From NCBI GenBank assembly GCA_000507305.1, contig DF240835.1, positions 33,085 to 97,084 of the forward strand: DNA of 64,000 nucleotides, read 5' to 3'. Positions 12,091-22,359 of this stretch are shown one piece after another; the stretch's first letter is position 1, and each line of letters begins with the position of its first letter. Position numbers and translations under genes: made by a program. Under the pieces are notes generated by a model that did not search any database, was not told where the DNA came from, and saw nothing but the letters and a program-made list of their open reading frames with translations. This stretch comes from Breviolum minutum Mf 1.05b.01 (Eukaryota; Sar; Dinophyceae; Suessiales; Symbiodiniaceae).

Positions 12091-12670
12091 AAGTATATAC
12101 TTAGAACCTAAAAAACTGAAAATCTACACTTAGAACCTATTTTAGGTTCTAAGTATATACTTAGAACCTCTCAAAAAAAAATGCGAAAAAATTTCGAAAA
12201 AATTTTAGGTTCTAAGTAGTTGGCCGCAACTATAAATCTATTGATTTTTATGAAGAAATCCCTATTAACCCTCACTATCTACTGTTACAGCTGTTTAGGC
12301 AGGACCCAATTCATGATCACCTTTTGAATCAAATCATTTGCAAATCATTACCTATCATCGCTTATCGTTTCTTGCCTTCACTTTTCCTTCCGACTATGCA
12401 TTTGAACCATGACAACGAACAGCAAAAACGATTGGACATGATTGGGAAGTCCCAATGACTGCAGTTTCAAGGCATTGAAATGAGGATCTCTCATAGAATC
12501 TGCTTTCAACCTGCGAGTACGAAGCCCACTGAATTGCAGGGAAACTTCTTGACCCCGAATCCCCGAAAGAATAATAGAGTCTATGTGAAAGCTACTGACT
12601 TTGCGAGGCCTTTTGCAAAAGGTTGCAAGCAAGCAAGGGGCAAACAAGGGACAAACGGGACAAAAAGCAA

Positions 12671-12790
12671 GCCCTCCCTGAAACTAACAGTTCGCACCTG
12701 AAAATGGATGCTTGGATAATGATTTTCCTTTTGTGGGACCCGGCATATTCTCAGGGCAGCCCCTCGCGGGCCTTAGTTTCAGGGAGGGTA
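12671..12790 (+). mobile_element. Family A inverted-repeat element (introner candidate)
   Basis: GCCCTCCCTGAAACTAACAG at the left; TTAGTTTCAGGGAGGGTA at the right. The core has ATGGATGCTTGGATAATGA in the plus orientation. It supplies the candidate acceptor for the exon at 12783. Confidence 0.8.
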
Positions 12791-12912
12791 GCCGGGTAGC
12801 ACCTTCGCTCCCTGGGAGGTCGATGCCCTGTATGAGGGAAGTTGTTACCAAATTCCTTGGGTTTTTTTGGATAATGCAGGAAGGGGCAGGGGTTGAGGAA
12901 TGCATAGATTTG
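12783..12912 (+). CDS. Candidate exon starting inside a family A element
   Basis: 3' splice site GGGCCTTAGTTTCAG is within the element's right repeat. The frame (G) GAG GGT AGC gives EGSRVAPSLPGRSMPCMREV and stays open to a donor GATTTG/GTGTTTG. The first codons come from the transposon end. No domain is recognised. Confidence 0.4.
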
Positions 12913-13400
12913 GTGTTTGTTTGTTTTAACATTTTTAACAAACCGGCAATGTGTTACGCCTCGGCAATGTAAGCCGAAAATCCGAGGACTGGCTTACAAC
13001 TTCTTTTTACCTCAGATCCTCATGATGTTGCAGTGCGTGGAACTGTCAATGCCTTGCAAACTGCATTGCAACAGGTGGGGGGGGTTCAAGGTGAAAATGC
13101 CTGAGGATCTTTTTGTGGATAGCTGTGGAGGAAAATCCCACTTGACAATTGGAATGTTATATATATATATATATTGTTTAGAGAAACCCCTGGATAGCAT
13201 GGGGTATTTTTGGCGGATTCCTTGCTTCCAGCAATGCCATTGCATTTGTGCATGTTATTTATTTTTTTTCGAGAAATCGATGGGGTGTTAACCTTTCCGC
13301 AGGAAACTTCACTATGACCAGATGGTAGCAAAGGGATGGGTATCGCTGGGTACCGCTCCAGAGTTCATTTATTAACTCCCATCAACATCATTATAGATAT

Positions 13401-13508
13401 ATGGGTGTTTCCAAACATAGGGGTACCCCAAAATGGATGGTTTATAATGGAAAACCCTATTGAAATGGATGATTTGGGGGGTACCATTTTTTTCGGAAAC
13501 ATCCATAT
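13401..13508. mobile_element. Family C inverted-repeat element
   Basis: ATGGGTGTTTCCAAACA at the left; TTTCGGAAACATCCATAT at the right. Related copies are at 41966-42080 and 59327-59437 with the same internal GGTACCCC-like blocks. It abuts the family B element at 13512. Confidence 0.65.
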
Positions 13509-13511
13509 TTG

Positions 13512-13616
13512 CTAGGTGGTGGCAACTCACATATTTTTGTATGTTCACCCCGATCCCTGGGGAAATGCTCCAATTTGACGATCATATTTTTCAAATGGGA
13601 TGAAACCACCAACCAG
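13512..13616 (+). mobile_element. Family B inverted-repeat element (introner candidate)
   Basis: CTAGGTGGTGGCAACTCACA at the left; GATGAAACCACCAACCAG at the right; core CTGGGGAAATGCTCC and TTTTTCAAATGGG in plus orientation. Confidence 0.8.
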
Positions 13617-13792
13617 TCTAATATATTTTATATGTCCAAACATTATACATCATGTCATATGCACACAACTACTAAACCCCGCGTCTCTTGTTCCCCCGAA
13701 ACAACAGTCCGCCAACAGTTCGCTTGCTCCAAAAAGTCAATGTGTTTCCTCCATATGCGCGCTTCAATAGACCTCATTTTGCATGTTTGGGG
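13617..13792 (+). CDS. Candidate exon directly after a family B element
   Basis: Starts right after CCACCAACCAG in phase 0 and reads SNIFYMSKHYTSCHMHTTTK, then PRVSCSPETTVRQQFACSKK, to a possible donor TTTGGGG/GTGGGT. No family is recognised. The downstream phase does not join directly to the exon at 13853, so the 3' boundary is uncertain. Confidence 0.35.
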
Positions 13793-13852
13793 GTGGGTTT
13801 TTGGCCATCACCACTGGACACCCTCCAGTATCCTCCATGCGATTTCTTTCAG

Positions 13853-13959
13853 ATGGCAAGGTGCAATATACAAGCTGTGTGGATTGTGAAGCCCAGATTG
13901 ATACCTTGAGAATAAGATGTGCTGGCGGCATGATGCAGTCTGAAGCCACTCTGCAAATG
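13853..13959 (+). CDS. Exon, function unknown
   Basis: Acceptor GCGATTTCTTTCAG and donor AAATG/GTGACC bracket 107 nt reading (D)GKVQYTSCVDCEAQIDTLRI and CAGGMMQSEATLQM, phase 1 in, phase 0 out. It joins the exon at 14252 in phase. A minus-strand exon is also possible at 13908-13973, but it is shorter and conflicts with the phase chain. Confidence 0.6.
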
Positions 13960-14251
13960 GTGACCTGGTCTGAATTTGCAAGATGCTTCATGCCAAAAAT
14001 ATGTATGACTGTGCCAGATATTTTAGTTTGGCAAGTTTGAGTGTGGCTTAGATTTCTACCATTTTACCCAGGCTAGGATCATGAGGCCCCTTTCGGGTAG
14101 TAGTGGGCCCCCTGCTGTATTTCTAGCAGGCTTTTTCAAGTGTATTTTTTCCATCACTAGCCCAAGGGACCAATCATGGGAAACATTTCATGGTTTTGTT
14201 GTGTGAAGTTTATTGCTAAGTTTTGAGCAAATGTCATGCACTTTGCCTTAG

Positions 14252-14386
14252 GATATGGATGTGGTGTTACCACAATTGCGCGCTTCGTCCTTGAAGCATG
14301 TGATCTACAATCATTCAGTGCTGATTATTAGAGATGTTACCTTGCAGCCTGCTGAGTCTACCATGCAGCTGGAATTGATGCTTGGG
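14252..14386 (+). CDS. Exon, function unknown
   Basis: Acceptor CACTTTGCCTTAG, phase 0, continuing from 13959. Reads DMDVVLPQLRASSLKHVIYN, then HSVLIIRDVTLQPAESTMQL. The end is set at a GC-type donor (CTTGGG/GCAAAA), a donor class known in dinoflagellates; otherwise the frame runs to about 14458. The alternating hydrophobic pattern suits a beta-sandwich but no family is assigned. Confidence 0.55.
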
Positions 14387-14389
14387 GCA

Positions 14390-15190
14390 AAAAAACAACC
14401 CTTTTGTGACTGCAATCTGTTTTTCTTTCTTCGAATTCTCGTTTCAAATTTTGTGTGATTCCTTTCAAAGGAGGAAGGGTGCTTTTCATTTTTTTCAGTT
14501 GATGAAGCATGATCTGATGAGCCTGAAAGTATCAAGTGGCTTGACTCTTTTCACAACTAACTCTAGTACCTAAGTATCCTGATCCCTCAAAACTGGCTGT
14601 TTTGAGGACCCGACCCCTGCGTCATACAGGTTCAAATCCTTCCATTGGAGGGTCCAATGATCCTTAGTAGTATATACATTATCAAGTGCTTAGGAGTAAG
14701 CCGCCACACCTTGACGTAGAAGCTTGAAGCAAAGAGATTTGCCAAAAGGGTCCACGTTTTCCGGATCAAAAACTTCGGGCCAGTTGGACATCTCTTCATG
14801 TGGGTCCGAATCTCCATGAAATGTACGGAAAATAGGGATATGCTAATAAGGGGATATACCCAATCCATACCCACTTTATACGGTGGGTTGATTATTAAGG
14901 GGCCCCCATCACACGGGCCCCCACTATTTTCCCTATGAGTATGGGGTTGGTATAGCTGGCATCGCTAATCTTTATGGAAACTAGGACTCAAGGGACAATT
15001 GGGTGTATCCCTAACAGTGTTCCCATGGTATTTATGGTGTTCTTGAGGGATTCTTGGGGGATTATAAATCATAACCCGTAAATACATTGTAAATACCCAC
15101 AGAATACAGAGCTTATATAGGGATTTCCCATCGGGTGCCCACGTTGGGATTTTTGTGGTACATCCCTGCCTTATCCCCTGAAGGAACCCT
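14390..15190. other. Intronic or intergenic, no supported gene
   Basis: Contains a short inverted repeat around 14830-14940 (AATAGGGATATGC / GGGCCCCCAT...GGGCCCCCA). Nothing coding is supported. Confidence 0.35.
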
Positions 15191-15192
15191 AG

Positions 15193-15287
15193 CGCCGAGC
15201 AAAAATACGACGCCAGGAACATTTCAGCGACCAGTGGAACAGTTGCCGTAGAGCATGACTGGAGAGCACCTGGCGCCATCCTGACAG
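15193..15287 (+). CDS. Candidate exon, function unknown
   Basis: After AAGGAACCCTAG the frame reads AEQKYDARNISATSGTVAVE, then HDWRAPGAILTG. The end is placed at a non-GT donor (ACAG/GAATCT), so it is uncertain. The antisense strand also carries an open frame with an acceptor (TTCCTGTCAG). Confidence 0.35.
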
Positions 15288-15798
15288 GAATCTGAGTTCA
15301 CAGTTCACCCAACAACTCACCCGACAAAAACAGTAGAAACACACAAAAAAAACGGCAATCCTCACCCGGTCACCCTTTTTTTATTCCTTTTAAGAGGTTC
15401 ATATTGTTTCTAAAATGATAAAATTCAAGCTTTTTGGACCTTTTTTTTTGTGGGTGGGGAAGTGTGGGTTTTGGTGTAACAAAAACGACAGGGATGAGTT
15501 TTCTATGACACCTTTTTCAGTAGATGTTTCTGGATGGATCACTTGAGGAACTGCTGGTGAGCTAAACGCCTTGCTGAAAAGCAGTGGCATTACATTTAGG
15601 CGTCCGTCGAAACTTCGATGATGGGAGGGAGATGTGGCTTCTGATGCATTCATGATATACATATGTTTTATAGTAATTAGACTGAAAAAATATTTGCCCC
15701 CTGGATTTATTAATTGAAAATCCCCTTAGTAAAGCAATGATCTTTACGGGAAAACCGCTAAAAATAATGATCTTAGGAATCCCAGGGTATATATATAC

Positions 15799-16051
15799 CT
15801 TTGAGGTCCAGGTTCTGCAATTTTATATAGGTGGAATTTTCTTCACTGAAAAATTCATATGGAGATACACTGGAGTCACTGGATACAGGTGGGACAGGAC
15901 GGCATGTGAATGAAGACTTTTTCTCCAACCAGAGGCAGCTCTTCTTCCAATCACTATCTCCAATATAGGTGTTCCTGCACGGATGTTTGTTTGCTTTCAA
16001 GAGGGCACCATGTTGAACAACCAAAGGAGTAGCCGGAAAGCCTCCAAAATC
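15799..16051 (-). CDS. Candidate minus-strand exon, function unknown
   Basis: Minus strand: acceptor CCCCTTGTAG, donor CTCAAAG/GTATAT, 84 open codons, phase 0 in and 1 out. Reads GGFPATPLVVQHGALLKANK, then CRNTYIGDSDWKKSCLWLEK and SSDSSVSPYEFFSEENSTYI. Composition and both splice sites are good, but neighbouring exons are mostly plus strand. It may belong to a nested or antisense gene, or be a chance frame. A weaker plus-strand exon overlaps it. Confidence 0.45.
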
Positions 16052-16479
16052 CTACAAGGGGAACATCAATCATCAAGCCCTTCCCTCTCCACCAAAAAAC
16101 TAAAGGACCCATAAAAAACTTTCAACGTTGGAGCCTCTACAAACACAAACAGGTTGGTCAGATTGGTCAGATCGATTCCTAAAAAAAACATGGGGAACAA
16201 AACATCTCCCCAAAACATTTTTTTTTTAAATCTTCCCCCAAACAAACAGGCTTTCAGTTTTTTCAGGTCAGATGAATTTCGAACTATTTCGGAAAACGAA
16301 AAAAAATGGCATCCCCGGCAAAAAATGTAACAATCCTGGTTTTCCGATTAGTGCTAGGAACGGGGACAACCGAGCCGTTTCAAAAAAACCATCTATTTTC
16401 AGCTGTTGTTTCAGCAATAAGACTTGCGGCCTGGAGATCATTCACCCGACATCTCCCCGGTGCCGGTGCCAGGCCTCCA

Positions 16480-16581
16480 ATGGGTTTCAGCGGATTGATA
16501 AAGCTCAGCCTTTGCTTGGCAGCGGCACCTTCCTTAGGTGCCGCAAAACCTGTAGATGTTGATGAGCGATTTGATTCCTAG
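16480..16581 (+). CDS. Possible first exon with signal peptide; strand unsure
   Basis: From ATG at 16480 the frame is MGFSGLIKLSLCLAAAPSLG followed by AAKPVDVDERFDS. This has the shape of a cleavable signal peptide (basic residue, hydrophobic core, AAA...GA). The end CCTAG/GTGGAC could be a donor. The minus strand is also open with good composition (RLSFINPLKPIGGLAPAPGR), so this is tentative. Confidence 0.25.
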   Translation: MGFSGLIKLSLCLAAAPSLGAAKPVDVDERFDS

Positions 16582-16799
16582 GTGGACTAATGAACTTTAG
16601 GCGATGCTTTCAAACAAGATGTTGATATATAATGATGTCATATATCTATATATGTATATATGTTTGTTTTCTTAAAACACTGCTGTTTTCTTTCTTGAAA
16701 GATTTTGATCCATATTTCTTAGAAAGTTATATTTGTTCTTCAGTTGGTTGGTATGGAAGCATGTTCAACGCCTCAAGACAATTGCCATGTCATTTTACC

Positions 16800-17130
16800 A
16801 CAAAACTCACTGGGTGGGGCACTGGCAGCAACGCAGGTGTAGGCGACTGCATGTCTATGGCATCCATGGCCATCCACGTGGTGGGTGTGGACACCTCACC
16901 GGACTTACCGGTTTCACTGGACTCGGATCCACCTGACTCGGAAGCGGTGCTGGAAACAGTGGAGAGTAGCACGGGAAGTGTTGAGCCTTGGTGGCGAGTT
17001 TTGCCGAGTTCCGGAACGAGATTTACCTGTGGAATCAGGTTGCAGGACAAATGTTTGGATGTTGTTGCAACCTTGTTTGACTTGAACATCTTGGAGATGA
17101 TGATGTCCGAAGTACAAGTATTCAAAAAGA
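16800..17130. CDS. Coding-like segment, strand unresolved
   Basis: Both strands are open for over 100 codons. Plus: SLDSDPPDSEAVLETVESST, then CGIRLQDKCLDVVATLFDLN. Minus: LLSTVSSTASESGGSESSET with donors ACCG/GTAAGT and ACAG/GTAAAT. Codon-level evidence does not separate them by eye. Confidence 0.4.
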
Positions 17131-17616
17131 TCTTAGGAAAAAATCATTGAGGACTTGAACATGTTCACTATCTTTGGGTGGCTGTTTCAAAGATTTTTGA
17201 ACTTTTGCACAAATTTGAGGAAGGTGAACCCATTTTGTCTTATTTTGATAAATATATTTTAAATGTTGTTGAAACCAACACCTAGATATGATCCGACAAA
17301 AAAAAGCCATGTTCGCCATAAACACAATGTTATCTCACTTCTGTGGCACTACTTGATCCTCTTTTACCTAGCCCTATCAGCATGTGAAATCTCAAAACAT
17401 GACAAGTTTGTTCATCTGATGTTCATGTGAAGCGCTGCACATTTTGGATGTTAAGGAATCTGATGTTTTACATGTTTGGATGCACGTACCTTGGTATTTG
17501 CCGAAGTTTCGGGGGGTCGGACTTTGGGGTTTGGGCAGGTTTTTCCTGATTATTTTCTTTGTTTGGAGTCAGATCCTCCGGTGATTCCGGTGATTCCCCA
17601 ATCTAAATCACACCAG

Positions 17617-17757
17617 AGGTCCGTGAAACCATGGAAACAAAATTCACCATACCAGCACCTGACACCAACGGATGGTGGAGGGGGAACCTTGAAGGGGTTG
17701 TGATTGGCACCCCAACTCCCATCCCATTTGGCACCCCAACTCGGCCGGAGGGTCCAG
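17617..17757 (+). CDS. Exon, function unknown, proline/threonine-rich end
   Basis: Acceptor AATCACACCAG, phase 1; donor GGTCCAG/GTATGC, phase 1. Reads VRETMETKFTIPAPDTNGWW, then RGNLEGVVIGTPTPIPFGTP. The PxPxPFGTPTRPEGP tail resembles a linker between extracellular domains. Confidence 0.55.
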
Positions 17758-18570
17758 GTATGCAAGTGTGCAGGCGACCTGGAGCCATTGTGCAGTTCAT
17801 ATATTTATATGAGATGCGCCGGCAGGCTCCGGCCTGCCTTTACAAATTTACAATTCTTCATTAAAAAAGGCCTGATATTTCATGACTTCTTTTTGCAATC
17901 CTTCATTTGCTGAAGCAAATGTTGCAGCCCGTAGTGGGAATTTCCCTTGTTTTTAAATAGTTGCGGTTCGTTCATGATTCATGGAGAAAATCGCTTTGAA
18001 ACCAATGGGGTAAAAAATTATTCGAATCCTCCATTGGATGTGAAATTGAAATTGAAATTTGTGCCCCTTCACTTTGAGGCTATATCTCTTGGGGGGGTTT
18101 ACCCGGGGTGCGGGTGCAGATTACTATGATGATAACCTATATATATATATATATACGCATATAAGTGGATCACGCCCTCAAATCGCATATATAACATATC
18201 CAGGGGGGCCAAGGGTATTTCTAGAAATATTTCATTTAGAACGTGAAATGTTTTAAAGTGGTATTTTTCCTAGTGCAAATTAACACCCTGGTAAACTAAC
18301 ATAGCTGGCTGGAGACCCTTTGAAGATATTTGTATGATATATGTCCCAGCAAGCTATGAGGGTAGCTTCTGCTGTCTCTACCTCAGGCTGCCAATGAGAT
18401 ACCACAGCTGCAACCATGCAATGGATATGTAGATGGTGAACATGCAACTTGTCTGTTCCGCAGCAACCAAATCCTTGTTTCATGTATTAGAGAGATGAAA
18501 AAAACAACGAAAAAAACTCACGGTCTGTTTGGGAACTTGGAACTTGGAATCCGGTTGGTTGCAACAAGGG

Positions 18571-18697
18571 TATCCCCTGGAAGTCAACCACCATTTTAAA
18601 AATGGTGGTTCCTTTTGGAAGATGATAAACCTCTACTAAAATAATGGTGGTTCGGACACCAACCTATAAAAAATGGTGGTTGGACTTCCAGGGTATC
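18571..18697 (+). mobile_element. Family A-like inverted-repeat element
   Basis: TATCCCCTGGAAGTCAACCA at the left; GGTTGGACTTCCAGGGTATC at the right. Internal hairpins are made of repeated ACCACCATTTT/AAAATGGTGGT. A possible exon from 18692 (VSKNVHLGSRVQTGALRS) would use its CTTCCAG as acceptor. Confidence 0.65.
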
Positions 18698-19183
18698 CAA
18701 AAACGTGCACTTGGGGAGCAGGGTGCAGACTGGTGCTCTGAGAAGCTGAGTCATCCACTTTTTTTGGGTATGGGATGAGATTTTGATCAGTGAGAAAATT
18801 TAAGGCATCCCAACAGTCCGAGGCCTTTGGTGTGACAATGCGTTTTTTTTTGTATGGAAGTGTCGTAATCTATGTATACGCTTGTCTTTTCATAGAATTT
18901 TTTAAAAGTAACAATGCATACAATTGTCACTTGTCCAAACCTTAAACAGACTTAATCTTGAAGTTTGTTGTCAACCTGTGGGATGATCGAGCAAAAGACT
19001 GATCCATTTTCGACGGATTTAGCGCATAACAGGGAGCAGGCATGTCGCAATTAGGCACCAAAGGGTAATTTTGAAGGGCCAAGGATCAAAGATGGTCCAA
19101 ATGGATGCCACTCAAAATTGCGCATGATAACACAAAATCAAGACTTGTTGCGATGAACATCGGTAAATTTTAAACAAAAAGAT

Positions 19184-19437
19184 ATGGCTGGTCATGAGAA
19201 ACCCCCATTATTGCGGAAAAACAGCGATTCCATGAGTAGTTCCGGAAATTTCCAACGGCTGCTTTCCGAGTCGTCATCTCCAAGTTTTCCGGGTTTCGGA
19301 AATGTCCGAATTGCTTGTGTGTTGTGGGGTCTTTCAAAGTTGGGATTTCACTACAACCGAGGCAACATGGTTTTCCATTGAGGAAGATGCGTGGGAAGCT
19401 CCCATTTGTGTTGTGTTAAAGGACCTGGGTGACTTTG
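19184..19437 (+). CDS. Coding-like segment, possible gene start; strand unsure
   Basis: ATG at 19184 opens MAGHEKPPLLRKNSDSMSSS, then SSSPSFPGFGNV, a serine-rich N-terminus. A second plus frame after CTTTCAAAG reads WDFTTTEATWFSIEEDAWEA, then PICVVLKDLG with donor CCTGG/GTGACT. The minus strand is also open for about 50 codons (KLGDDDSESSRWKFPELLME). Confidence 0.35.
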
Positions 19438-19797
19438 AAGGGGGATCAAATGGGCAACATCTTTTGGAGACAAGTCGTTTTTTTTTTGGAAGTGGATATA
19501 TGTATATGATGTATACATATATATATGTACGTTTAGGGGAGGTTGAAGATGTGTTACATATTTCCTTCTGAAATTGGAGGGGCATCAATGTCATGCCTCC
19601 TGTAAGGAGCCTAAAACCCCAGAAGCTCGATGTTTTTTTTTGCATGTTATTACATTTTGCACGTTAACATGATCCATAAGCTCATTTTCGCCATGCATTT
19701 CAGCCATTTTTTTCCGCTGCTGGACACCAGGATGATGCAGATGAAACGATGGGCAGCTTTTTTGACCTTCAGGTTTCTGTGTCAGTGGGCTTGCAAC

Positions 19798-20228
19798 TCA
19801 GCTGCAAAGGGTGTGATGTGCGGATTCCACGTATTTCCAAAGTGAGATTTTTGTCCATAGGTTTTCCTTAAGGGTGAATGAATTATGAGGTGCTTTTGAA
19901 GGATTTTGCGACCTGTGAACTTGAAGAATCCGCGTTGAATTTTTTTTCTCAGCAATGGTCACATCCTTCCATGTCCACCGAAGTTTTTGGAAACTACCAG
20001 TTTCACATGCTTCGGTTTTTTGGAGTGTATCTTCCTCCCAGGATTTGTGGGAAAAACGTAGATAGGCTTGACAAAAGTCACCATTTGGTGGATCATCATG
20101 CGGTGTTTGACTTGTACCAATACCTATCGGATCCATGTATAGTCATTATATTTTATGCCTACATTTACTATAAGAGTGACCCCAAATGTAGACAAATATG
20201 CAAGTCCGATGGATCTTATGAAATATGA
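19798..20228. CDS. Coding-like segment, strand unresolved
   Basis: Overlapping long frames: minus 112 codons (FCQAYLRFSHKSWEEDTLQK, NSTRILQVHRSQNPSKAPHN) and plus 116 codons (QWSHPSMSTEVFGNYQFHML, DRLDKSHHLVDHHAVFDLYQ). At least one is probably exonic. No domain is recognised on either. Confidence 0.35.
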
Positions 20229-20368
20229 AGTTCAGCTAAAAGACAGCAGTTCCCGTTCCGTCTGCATGTTTTTGTTCATCCGGCGATCTGGAGTTGAATA
20301 AAGCAGCATCATGAAGCCCGAAGTTTGGAGAGGTCAGATACCATCAGAGTTTTTATTTTTGTCTACAT

Positions 20369-20476
20369 TCCTGAAGTTTAAGAGCTCGCCCCCAAAGAAA
20401 TGGATGGTTGGAAGACCATCCTTTCCTTTTGGGTCCCGGTATCTTTTCAGGGGCGAACTGTTAAACTTCTAGGGAT
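20369..20476 (+). mobile_element. Family A-like element
   Basis: CTGAAGTTTAAGAGCTCGCC at the left; GGCGAACTGTTAAACTTCTAG at the right; core ATGGATGGTTGGAAGACC in plus orientation. Confidence 0.7.
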
Positions 20477-20549
20477 TTCTGATGTGAAAAGGGGCTATAC
20501 TACTCAAAAGGGGTTGGTTGCTTACGTCAACCCAGAAGCAAACACTTGA
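20473..20549 (+). CDS. Candidate exon starting in a family A-like element
   Basis: After CTGTTAAACTTCTAG the frame is GG ATT TCT GAT, reading ISDVKRGYTTQKGLVAYVNP. A donor could be GCTTAC/GTCAAC (20524), or the frame ends at TGA 20547-20549. Function unknown. Confidence 0.4.
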
Positions 20550-20809
20550 CAAATCTCGAGCTTCCAAGCTTCTTCCAGGATTTTCAGATGACATTCATGC
20601 CAAGGAAAAATAGGGCAATTCGGGGAAGCACAGCACCATGCATCGCAATATCATGCAATATCAATTTTAAGAATTTCCTTTTATATGCACATATATATAT
20701 ATATACATATATGTCCTGCATTTTTTGTCCGCCCCCCAAGATATTTATATAGATGTCCCCTCTCCAAGGCAAACATCGCCAAGGGAAAAAATGATGGTTC
20801 TATGAGTTC

Positions 20810-20885
20810 TCGATGATGATGATGATCATGATGATGATGATGATGATGATCATGATGATGATGATGCTGATGATGATGATGTGTT
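20810..20885. repeat. (GAT)n/(ATG)n microsatellite
   Basis: Interrupted GAT/ATG repeat with CATGATG interruptions. It generates spurious polyhistidine frames on the minus strand. Confidence 0.9.
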
Positions 20886-21018
20886 TTTTTTTTTTCGCGT
20901 TGGGAATGATGCACACACCCCTGCAGTTTGACTTGGCAGTAATTAACAACGACTGAACCCTTGGAAAAAATGATTACTGTACCTGATCTTGGAAATCATC
21001 AAATGTTCATGTTCCATG

Positions 21019-21125
21019 TTACGCCCCTGAAAGCTAACATATCTCCTGAAATTTGATGGCTGGAAGATGAAATGCCTTTTAAGATGGTCCTTTTTTTAGG
21101 GGACTTGTTAATTTTCAGGGGGGTA
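21019..21125 (+). mobile_element. Family A element
   Basis: TTACGCCCCTGAAAGCTAAC at the left; GTTAATTTTCAGGGGGGTAA at the right; core TTTGATGGCTGGAAGATG in plus orientation. The following frame is too short to call an exon. Confidence 0.7.
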
Positions 21126-21180
21126 ACTCTTGGAGTTGTCTCATTACATAGGCTTGCCATCTAAGTTGTTGAGATGTTAC

Positions 21181-21328
21181 CTTGGAACTTGCTTGATCGA
21201 TCTCAGGATCCATTGTGCTGGCGTGTCCAGTTCAACAAGTCGTGCTGGACTTTTTGGCACGACATGCGCAGGGATCTCCAGTGATCCCAAATCACCACCA
21301 GCATTGGGCAAACCGTGCGAGCTGCGCT
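21181..21328 (-). CDS. Candidate exon, strand not certain
   Basis: Minus strand: acceptor TCATTGCCACTTCAG, donor TTCCAAG/GTAACA, reading RSSHGLPNAGGDLGSLEIPA, then HVVPKSPARLVELDTPAQWI. On the plus strand a frame HCAGVSSSTSRAGLFGTTCA, then GISSDPKSPPALGKPCELRS has weaker splice sites. The minus reading has the better signals but sits among plus-strand exons. Confidence 0.4.
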
Positions 21329-21383
21329 CTGAAGTGGCAATGAGATTCTCAGTAGTGGTTTTGACATGTTTTTTCTCTTGCTT

Positions 21384-21480
21384 ACTTTCCCGGGAACTAA
21401 CATATCCCCTCCCAAAGAACTTTTGGTGATGATCATTTTCCAAAGGTGGGAGAGATACGGGTTCGTTCCCAGAATGGTAG
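21384..21480. mobile_element. Family A2 inverted-repeat element
   Basis: TTTCCCGGGAACTAACATAT at the left; ATACGGGTTCGTTCCCAGAA at the right. This is the A2 variant, marked by GGGAAC...GTTCCC ends. Other copies: 23820, 48918, 49629, 61099. Confidence 0.6.
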
Positions 21481-21950
21481 TTTTTTTTTCTACCACAATC
21501 TTGAAAATGGATGCGGTTCGTTCGCAATCTGAATAGTTCTCGCAATGAAAGATGACTCTTCGCCAGGCAATGACTTCAAGGTACAAATCAAAGGCCCAAA
21601 CACTTGTGAAACGTGTTTTTAAATGTTGATGCAAATGCAAATAACGAGCTAAATGAGTAATTGAATCTATAATAATTCTCTCTCTCTATCTATATTTATA
21701 ATTGCGTGTTCATATCCATTATAGATTCAAGGATGTGAGTTCAAGCTCAGAAAATGATGATCATTTATACACACACAAACACAATGAATGCAACAAAAAT
21801 ACCCAGAAAAATAGCATTTGGCCAACATAGTCCTTGGTTCTTGGGTTTTCTCAACCAAGGACCAAGCCTTGCCGAAGTCCAAGATTGCTTGAGACAACTC
21901 GTCTACACACCACCGTCCAATTTCAATGGGGAGGCGGGTGGTTGTGATGT

Positions 21951-21989
21951 TGATGTTGTTGTTGTTGTTGTTGCTGTTGCTGTTGCTGC

Positions 21990-22026
<37 letters not shown>

Positions 22027-22027
22027 C
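21951..22027 (+). repeat. (GTT)n microsatellite
   Basis: GTT units with GCT interruptions on the plus strand. Poly-N and poly-L frames here are artefacts. Confidence 0.95.
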
Positions 22028-22230
22028 TTGCCGGTGTCTGACTGTGGATTTTTCGAAGTTACGCTAGTTTTTCTCCAAACTCTAGTTTTTTTTTTAAACT
22101 GTGAAGTCAGGTTGCTACTGTACCCCCTTCTTTGTGGCAACTAAGTTGGGTCTATTTTCAAGGGTAAACTTGGCAACGTCCGTCTTGAGGGAGTGAATTT
22201 GATCAATCCCCGGGAACTTGAGAGGTGCAG

Positions 22231-22359
22231 ATGCGCATTTTTGTGGCAGACAATGGCTTCACCAGTTTCCTACAAGGCGACCAGGAAGAGCCGAAGACAT
22301 TTATTCAAGATTTGATCATCGATGTGCAAGCGGTGAATGATATGCCTTACCTTTATTGG
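22231..22359 (+). CDS. Exon: cadherin-like tandem repeat (end of one repeat)
   Basis: Acceptor AGAGGTGCAG and donor TATTGG/GTACAT enclose exactly 43 codons, phase 0 both ends. The sequence MRIFVADNGFTSFLQGDQ..., then LIIDVQAVNDMPYL carries the signature end of cadherin-like extracellular repeats: a 'V.DNG' strand followed by 'I.V.AVND.P', which in this family also opens the next repeat. Such repeats are found in secreted or surface proteins of algae and bacteria and usually need calcium. This is the most recognisable exon of the region. Confidence 0.8.

Larger units (their letters stand above)
8313..12234. mobile_element. 3.9-kb TIR-bounded element built of tandem repeats
   Basis: Left end TATAGTCGCGGACAACTACT and the complement of the right end TATAGTTGCGGCCAACTACT form terminal inverted repeats of at least 28 bp, followed on both sides by AGGTTCTAAGT-type palindromes and A/T-rich tracts with TTTCGAAAAAA. 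A TA duplication may flank it. The motif CTTAGAACCT recurs throughout. The interior is 198-bp and ~85-bp tandem repeats plus a gap. No transposase is visible. The structure suits a non-autonomous foldback or large MITE-like element. Confidence 0.7.

Noticed and set aside
10873-12133. Long ORFs of 412 and 341 codons
   Set aside because: They cross the 836-base N gap and are mostly X.
20681-20914. Histidine-rich minus-strand ORF
   Set aside because: Translation of the (GAT)n microsatellite.
21727-22144. Poly-Asn, poly-Val and poly-Leu ORFs
   Set aside because: Translation of the (GTT)n microsatellite in several frames.
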